A DNA stretch of 14,613 bases from NCBI GenBank assembly GCA_025602915.1, contig JAHLJZ010000039.1, positions 188,001 to 202,613 on the forward strand. Direction: 5' to 3'. The translations under genes and the position numbers were made by a program. Below, piece after piece: positions 9,681 to 14,613 of this stretch. The notes under the pieces were generated by a model that saw only the letters and a list, made by a program, of their open reading frames with translations, was not told where the DNA came from and made no database searches. The stretch's first letter is position 1. Every line of letters begins with the position of its first letter. This DNA comes from Paraphysoderma sedebokerense (lineage: Eukaryota > Blastocladiomycota > Physodermatomycetes > Physodermatales > Physodermataceae).

Positions 9681-10061
9681 GAGAAAAGCTCGATAAATGG
9701 GAAGATCTGTAGTACAAGTAGACTGAAGATGGTTTGTATAAACTAGGTTTAGGGATGGATGACACAAAATACTGCCCGAGCAGAAAGACGCGGAACAGTT
9801 CCAGAACAGCGGCAGAACAGTTTCGATCGATTGGAACTTCATAGTTCGAAAATTAGATAGTCAGCGTGTTTACAAATATGGGTAATCCATTGGAGAATTA
9901 AAACGGGTTTTCATTGCTTGTAAATCCTAAGCCTATTTAATAACATAATACAAAATTTTGCGATACCAATCAAGATCCTCCCTCGGCTTCATCATCTATA
10001 ATTGTTATTCTTCTAGTCCCTTTTTCAAGCAGTCTCGATTGTCACGGGTTTTTTTTCAGTT

Positions 10062-10067
10062 TTTATT
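10062..10067 (-). terminator. Poly(A) signal of the NHP10-like gene
   Basis: AATAAA on the minus strand begins only 4 bases after the TAA at 10073-10071. If used, the 3' UTR would be about 20-30 bases, which is very short. The spacer to the TMEM245-like gene downstream is only a few hundred bases. Confidence 0.45.
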
Positions 10068-10070
10068 ACA

Positions 10071-12168
10071 TTAAAACATTTCAGGATCACTATCTTCATC
10101 GTCTTCATCCCCTTCGACATCAACATCAACATCAACATCAACGTCCATCTGCTCTCCATTTGATCCTCCGTGGTTCATGCTGCTTGAAGTCGTGTGGGAT
10201 GAAAGTGGATTATGTGGTGTCGTGGATGATCCATTACTTGCGGCGAATTTTCGGTAAGATTGCGTGTCTGTTTGATTCTGCCCTAAATTTTGCTGAGAAT
10301 GTGGAAGAGTAGATAAACCCGGACGTTCATTGGATGATGAGGAGTGGGGTATATTATGACTTGATTGTAAAAACGCATCTCCATTGTCCCAATTATGCGA
10401 ATTTTGAGAGCTTTGAGATTCGGATACTTGGTTCGCAAAAGCATCGCCATCTGCATCATCGTCTTCTGTATCGTTTTCGTCTATCTCGTTCATGTCGTCT
10501 GCTCCAGTAATACCCACTTTTTCCGATTTCTCTGACGATAGCAAACGATCAATCCCGATAGCCGAAGATTTGGTAGAACGTGACCCGGGGATGGAAGCAT
10601 CAGAGGACGGCAAAGCGGAATTGGCAGAGGAAGAGTAAGAAGCGAGTTCGACGGCGTATCGTTGCTTGTCTTTTTCATACATGTCAAAGTATTTCTGTCG
10701 AAGTTTACGGCAGAACGTGGATTATTAAAATATAACAAGAATAGGAAGGTGTGACAAGTCACGTTAGTACTTCTGATAAGGTACGAAGACATAGTGCTGG
10801 ACTTCGATTTAGTTCGTCAGAGGAAAGTTTGCCGAGAGGAAACCCAAAAATACCCCCTCCAGCGAATCTGAACGACATGTTTAGGTAGGAAAAACCGAGA
10901 AAGAAACAAATTGTACCTGTTTATCTTCTTTTCCCATTCCTTTCCACTCAAGTCCAAGCTGCCTATTTACATCACTGACTACCATTTCAGGGAACTGTTG
11001 CTTCAGTTCATTCCTTCTGACATTACTGAAGTAGAAAAACGCATTGGCTGGTTTTTTTGGGGCATTGGGATCTTTCGGTTGCTTCTGTTTAGACTGCTTA
11101 GATTGTTTTAACTGCTTTGGCGCTCTAGGAGTTTTTGGTTTAGATTTTTTGGATGACGATGATTTAGAGATGACATTGGAGGACTGTGAAATAGACTCGA
11201 GCAAGGGGTCATGTAGCTCCTCAATAGGCAGGGACGGGTCCGGTTCAGAGTTGAGCTGTGAAGTAGAATTAACAGAGTTAGAAGCAGGTGACGACGATTG
11301 TGCGACCGATACTTGATTTGATTGATGATAAATGGGTAGTGAAGTTGTGGAGGTAGAAGTTGAAGACGGAGGAATCACATTGATTGAGGGTGGTTCATTG
11401 GTGGATGATGCCTTTGGCTTTGATGCCGGACGGCCAAAAGATGATGCATTCGCTGATTTGAATGACAAGGTGGTAGTGGAAGCGTAAGATAAGAACGGAT
11501 TCGAAGTATTTTGATTCTCAGATTGATTTTTTGTCGATTCATAGGTTTGTTCCAGTTTTTCAAGCAGAAACCTTGTAGAGTAGTAAAATCATCGGAATTT
11601 CCAACAGACAAGAATGTGGTAAGTTTTCATAAAGCCAAGCTTATCAGCCGATATACTTACCTTCGCTCGACTTTCAACCGCTCGATATTTCGTTTCACGC
11701 GAGCCAGTTTGGTAACTAGCTGATCATTCTCCTATAGTGTATAAAGAAGTGGCAGATACGACAGAATTTAGCGAAAGTGTTTAAACAGACGAAATAAAGG
11801 TTCCCAGAGATTGAAGTACGAAAGGAAGCCAAAATCTGTTGACAAAGTTCGCACCTCTTCCACTTCTCGAACTCTTTTCTTCAGATCAGCATATTTCCTT
11901 TGATATTTTATTTCTATAGAATGATTCAGTCAAACACGTCAGAACGCCGAAGATAAAGCGGTCGAGGAATATATTATAAGTTACCGTCGGAAGCTGCGGT
12001 GAAGCTTTCTGGAGCCACGGCGGTCGCAGTCTTGGGCTGTGGAGTATTTCGGGAGGTTTGGAGATACGGCGGGGAGAGCGAGCGTGGAAAAAGAAGCGAA
12101 TGCATTAGTTAGAGAAGAACAGACGAGATAGGTAAAGTGGTAAGACGGTGTGTCACCTTGGTCGCCAT
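10071..12168 (-). CDS. NHP10: Nhp10-like INO80 chromatin-remodelling subunit: coiled coil plus HMG box
   Basis: Exons inferred: 12168-12157, 12036-11985, 11913-11855, 11731-11661, 11571-10917 and 10694-10071; phases agree throughout, giving about 490 aa. Residues about 22-75 form a coiled coil (KYADLKKRVREVEEENDQL, then RLKVERRFLLEKLEQ), matching the INO80E/Nhp10 N-terminal helix. A Ser/Thr/Lys-rich linker follows. The HMG box spans about residues 233-303 (DPNAPKKPANAFFYFSNVRR, LGLEWKGMGKEDKQ|KYFDMYEK); it is split by a 222-base intron. The tail is Ser/Asn-rich and ends acidic (DVDVDVDVEGDEDDEDSDPE). Yeast Nhp10 binds DNA and docks a module onto INO80 in the nucleus. Start choice: MATK at 12168 has a better context (ACAATGG) and splices in phase over a CTAAC...CCACAG acceptor; the alternative is ATG 12105 without that intron (about 509 aa). 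Confidence 0.82.
10117..10140 (-). repeat. Four hexamer repeats encoding the Asp-Val run
   Basis: ACATCA on the plus strand is repeated four times without error, encoding alternating Asp-Val in the acidic tail of the Nhp10-like protein. The unit is two codons, so copy-number change keeps the frame. Confidence 0.85.
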
Positions 12169-12179
12169 TGTGCAGATGT

Positions 12180-12610
12180 GTATAGGATGCGAAGGGATGA
12201 TGTGTGGGGAGTGGGGATTGAGGTGGAGTAGGTGTGAGGGTGAGGATGAGGTGGGTTCAGGGCGATTGGAGGGGGAGGAGGAGGAAGGAGGGGGGCGGCG
12301 AGAGGGACATGGGATGCGACGGGAGGTGTATGTAGATAGAGATGGATGTGGGATTGGGGTGGGAAGGATGCGGAACGGATGGGGTGTTGTTTGTTTGCCG
12401 TGGGCAGGGAGTGAGCGAGTGGAGTGTGGATGCGCTGGATACTCCTTCCTTTCTTGAATCCTTCCTGCCTCCTCTGTCCTGCCACTCTCACTGTGCGCCG
12501 TCCGACTGACCACTCCCTCGTCGATCCACCGTGCCGACTGCTGACTGTTGTGTGACCTGCCTCCGTCTCCTGGAAATCCCATCCCGGATTCACGCATTCA
12601 CCGCCCACCG
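12180..12610. other. GC-rich, strand-skewed 5' region of the NHP10-like gene
   Basis: The plus strand from about 12180 to 12400 is extremely purine- and G-rich, with many runs of 3-6 G (GTGGGGAGTGGGG, GGAGGGGGAGG, AGGAGGGGGGCGG, GATTGGGGTGGG). The minus (sense) strand is correspondingly C/T/A-rich, resembling a pyrimidine-rich leader. Bases 12450-12610 remain GC-rich without the skew. Long open frames on both strands here (12109-12608) are products of low stop-codon density and are proline/histidine or glycine/arginine junk. It is best read as promoter plus leader of the gene starting at 12168. Confidence 0.5.
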
Positions 12611-12666
12611 CGGCATCCTCGCATCAGACACACATACAACACGGCTGCTCTGATATCAGAATCACT

Positions 12667-12672
12667 TTTATT
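12667..12672 (-). terminator. Poly(A) signal for the 13210-12884 gene
   Basis: AATAAA on the minus strand lies about 210 bases after the stop at 12884. It is the only canonical signal in the flank, just before the GC-rich block of the next minus-strand gene. Confidence 0.4.
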
Positions 12673-12883
12673 GGATTCTGTTGATTGATCACATGAAATG
12701 CAACTTAAAATACAGTATAAAGGGAAACTACGTATATCCTTCACATGAGTATATGGGAAGAAAATGAAAGAAAGGGGTAACACCATATGTATGACATAAA
12801 GAATAGGAAAGACATGGTTGCGAAGACGACAATAATGCATTTTCTTGTCAGTGAGGATCACTTAATATATCTTCCCAAGATCC

Positions 12884-13210
12884 TTAGACTGTAGGTCTGA
12901 CTGGTGGTTGAGTTCTGATGCCTAGACCCGGTTGACCGGGAAGGATAACCGGTTGCGCCGTGAGAATGACTGTTTGTGGCATCGGTTTTGGTTGAACAAT
13001 TGGTGAAGGTCTAACTGCTGGCTGTGGTCTACGTATCTGTCTTCGTACCAGTTGATGATCGGGAGTTTCTTCAATTATATCCGCAATATTTTCAACGTTG
13101 TCAACTTCCCGGAGAGCAGATTCATCACTGTCGACAACAGGCGACCCATTCGTCAAAATAAGTTGCGTAAGGGAGAGAACCAAGAAAAAAAGAGCCAACG
13201 CCAGTTTCAT
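12884..13210 (-). CDS. Small secreted protein with a dibasic processing site and a Pro/Gln/Val-rich mature part
   Basis: A single exon encodes 108 aa from ATG 13210. The in-frame ATG at 13291 is rejected because only from 13210 does the protein begin with a signal peptide (MKLALALFFLVLSLTQLILT). An acidic segment follows (VDSDESALREVDNVENIADI), then LVRRQIRR, a site typical of Kex2-like proprotein cleavage. The last 55 or so residues are Pro/Gln/Val-rich (PAVRPSPIVQPKPMPQTVIL). There are no cysteines. The layout, pre, acidic pro and basic proline-rich mature part, resembles fungal and animal secreted peptide precursors, but no family is identified. It could also be a small wall or matrix component. 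Confidence 0.62.
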   Translation of the reverse strand: MKLALALFFLVLSLTQLILTNGSPVVDSDESALREVDNVENIADIIEETPDHQLVRRQIRRPQPAVRPSPIVQPKPMPQTVILTAQPVILPGQPGLGIRTQPPVRPTV

Positions 13211-14022
13211 TTCGGGTGTGCTACTATATTGTGATGTGAATATTGAGTACTGAGCTGAAACAGAGGCCACTTTAATGGGCGTTATGTCCAATACAAATTA
13301 CAAGACAACTCGGTGTATGACCAACTCAGTGATTTGTTACTGCTTGAGCCGAATAAGGCAACATATAGTCATACGTCTTGGTCATATGGATACTGATAAT
13401 CCAATCTTGTTCAAAGTCTGATGATCACGAAATTGGTCTGCAACACGATTCGCACGCCAGCCATTTCTAGCGCGTAAGTGCTCTCTCGTGAATGTCAGCA
13501 TTGCATCCATACGACCGCATGCAATCCAATCGTCAGTCGATTCCAAAATAGTAGCGAAATCAAGAGGAAACAAAGAGAAATTATTAACACAAGTATCTTC
13601 TGTAACACTTCAACCAGACACCAAAATAACGCCATTCAGCCTAATAGCTTCTTCTTCCCATGATACCCCTCACTCCTCAGAGATTTTAATGTTATATGTG
13701 TCTCAATTTAATGCGATCACTCAGTAGGCAATGTGATCATAATTTTGCAACAAAAAAATGCAAATTTTGCCGCTCATTTAATTCAAATTCATAACCCGTG
13801 GAGTAATGAATTTTGGAATATGTACTTTCAATCATTCCGAGAAGGAAAATTTTTTATATAAAAGTCAAATAAAAATACATCAGGGTATACAATCACCGAA
13901 ACAACAGCAACAATACAAAATTGAACAACTACGCTTTCATTAATGCGGGAAAAAAGTTAAGTGCAAATCGTGAACACATAAATCGATTTCGCCCAGACTT
14001 ATCTTCGAGATATTATCCACGA
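13211..14022. other. Intergenic stretch with no supported gene
   Basis: The part nearest 13210 is the upstream flank of the small secreted gene. An open frame at 13573-13382 (-), 63 codons, includes WIACGRMDAMLTFTREHL and looks moderately protein-like, but it has no supporting splice or promoter pattern. Bases 13730-13870 are AT-rich and hold the TATA-like palindrome noted separately. Bases 13880-13930 are A/C-rich with several CAA triplets, like a leader on the plus strand. No gene follows it. Confidence 0.45.
13855..13863 (+). promoter_or_regulatory. TATA-like palindrome
   Basis: TATATAAAA, within the near-palindrome TTTTATATAAAA, sits in AT-rich DNA. On the plus strand it would start transcription near 13888, at a CAA-rich leader-like stretch that then runs antisense into the repeat gene. 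On the minus strand no gene starts at a fitting distance. Function is unproven. Confidence 0.3.
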
Positions 14023-14613
14023 TTAAGTAACAACAATTCTTTGCATGGGCATAGGGGTAGATGCAGGTCTTGCAGATATTGTTGTAGGTAATCTGACAGT
14101 GGTGCTAGTGGAATTTACCGGAGGGCGGCTAGTCGAAAGATTCATCAGAGGGGTCGGTTCCGCTCTGGCAGTTGGTGTAGATAATTGAGTTCGTGTTTGA
14201 GTCAAATTGGTCAAATTGAAAGTATTCATCGGAGGGGTCGGCGCTACTCTCACAGTTGGTGTAGCCGTTTGAGTTCGTGTTTGGGTCAAATTGGTCAAAT
14301 TGAAAGTATTCATCGGAGTCGGCGCTACTCTCACAGTTGGTGTAGCCGTTTGAGTTCGTGTTTGCGTCAAATTTGTCAAATTGAAAGAATTCATCGGAGG
14401 GGTCGGCGCTACTCTCACCGTTGGTGTAGCCGTTTGAGTTCGTGTTTGGGTCAAATTTGTCAAATTGAAAGTATTCATCGGAGGGGTCGGCGCTACTCTC
14501 ACAGTTGGTGTAGCCGTTTGAGTTCGTGTTTGGGTCAAATTGGTCAAATTGAAAGTATTCATCGGAGTCGGCGCTACTCTCACAGTTGGTGTAGCCGTTT
14601 GAGTTCGTGTTTG
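14023..14613 (-). CDS. C-terminal part of a Thr/Asn/Pro-rich tandem-repeat (mucin- or adhesin-like) protein
   Basis: The frame is open from the window edge to TAA 14025-14023, 196 codons, so the N-terminus is missing. About five and a half units of 27 or 28 residues follow each other, with the core FNLTNLTQTRTQTATPTVRV and a linker APTP(P)MNT. Each unit has two NLT sequons plus dense Thr, so heavy N- and O-glycosylation is expected if the protein is secreted. The unit nearest the C-terminus is diverged (LMNLSTSRPPVNSTSTT), and the protein ends PMPMQRIVVT without a GPI-like or TM tail. A further exon beyond GTTACT near 14027 is possible. No family is recognised; a surface or matrix role is inference from composition. 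Confidence 0.6.
   Translation of the reverse strand, partial: QTRTQTATPTVRVAPTPMNTFNLTNLTQTRTQTATPTVRVAPTPPMNTFNLTNLTQTRTQTATPTVRVAPTPPMNSFNLTNLTQTRTQTATPTVRVAPTPMNTFNLTNLTQTRTQTATPTVRVAPTPPMNTFNLTNLTQTRTQLSTPTARAEPTPLMNLSTSRPPVNSTSTTVRLPTTISARPASTPMPMQRIVVT
14171..14613 (-). repeat. 84/81-bp tandem repeat array
   Basis: GTTGGTGTAG (plus strand) starts units at 14171, 14255, 14336, 14420, 14504 and 14585, giving spacings of 84, 81, 84, 84 and 81 bases. The 3-base difference is presence or absence of one proline codon. Except for the diverged unit at 14171, copies differ by only a few bases. The array runs off the window edge. Confidence 0.92.

Noticed and set aside
12109-12608. Long open frames on both strands in the GC-rich block (up to 162 codons)
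   Set aside because: Three overlapping frames are open because the DNA is GC- and purine-rich. The products are low-complexity Pro/Ser/His or Gly/Glu/Arg and fit no domain; the upstream-leader reading is simpler.
13382-13573. Minus-strand open frame of 63 codons, moderately protein-like
   Set aside because: There is no signal peptide, splice partner, promoter or recognised motif, and two plus-strand frames of similar length overlap it.
1-14613. CRISPR arrays, bacterial operons, tRNA or rRNA genes, transposons
   Set aside because: No spaced palindromic repeats, no cloverleaf or rRNA core sequence, and no transposase or terminal inverted repeats were seen; the intron-containing genes show eukaryotic DNA.

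Overview
The window is nuclear DNA of a eukaryote. Genes are split by short introns of about 58-309 bases with GT...AG ends, core promoters carry TATA-like boxes, and 3' ends carry AATAAA signals. The best clue to the organism is an Nhp10-type subunit of the INO80 chromatin remodeller at 10071-12168. An INO80E-like coiled coil and an HMG box in one protein is, to my knowledge, a fungal arrangement. Secreted proline-rich, cell-wall-like proteins, one with a GPI-like tail, fit the same reading. My inference is an early-diverging (perhaps zoosporic) fungus. The sequence alone does not fix the species.

Layout. Bases 1-96 look like the end of a plus-strand gene. Bases 916-1712 (+) encode a type I membrane protein with a cysteine-rich ectodomain and a Pro/Tyr/Gln-rich tail. 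Bases 3036-2135 (-) encode a secreted, extensin-like protein with VNPPP repeats and a GPI-like tail. Its true first exon lies in a different frame from the long open frame around it. Bases 5475-3840 (-) hold a recognisable SDR42E/3-beta-HSD-type dehydrogenase that appears broken by several independent lesions. Bases 9680-5973 (-) encode a TMEM245-type membrane protein with an AI-2E-transporter fold. Bases 12168-10071 (-) encode the Nhp10-like protein, read here as six exons. A G-rich, GC-rich block lies upstream of it. Bases 13210-12884 (-) encode a small secreted protein with a dibasic site. From 14023 to the window end (-) there is the C-terminal part of a Thr/Asn/Pro-rich protein made of 84/81-bp tandem repeats.

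How it fits together. The genes do not form a pathway. Two housekeeping genes (TMEM245-like and NHP10-like) sit among four surface or secreted low-complexity proteins and one decaying metabolic gene. Everything except the first two genes is on the minus strand. All exon structures were inferred by eye from splice consensus, reading phase and remembered family alignments. They should be treated as models to be tested against transcripts.
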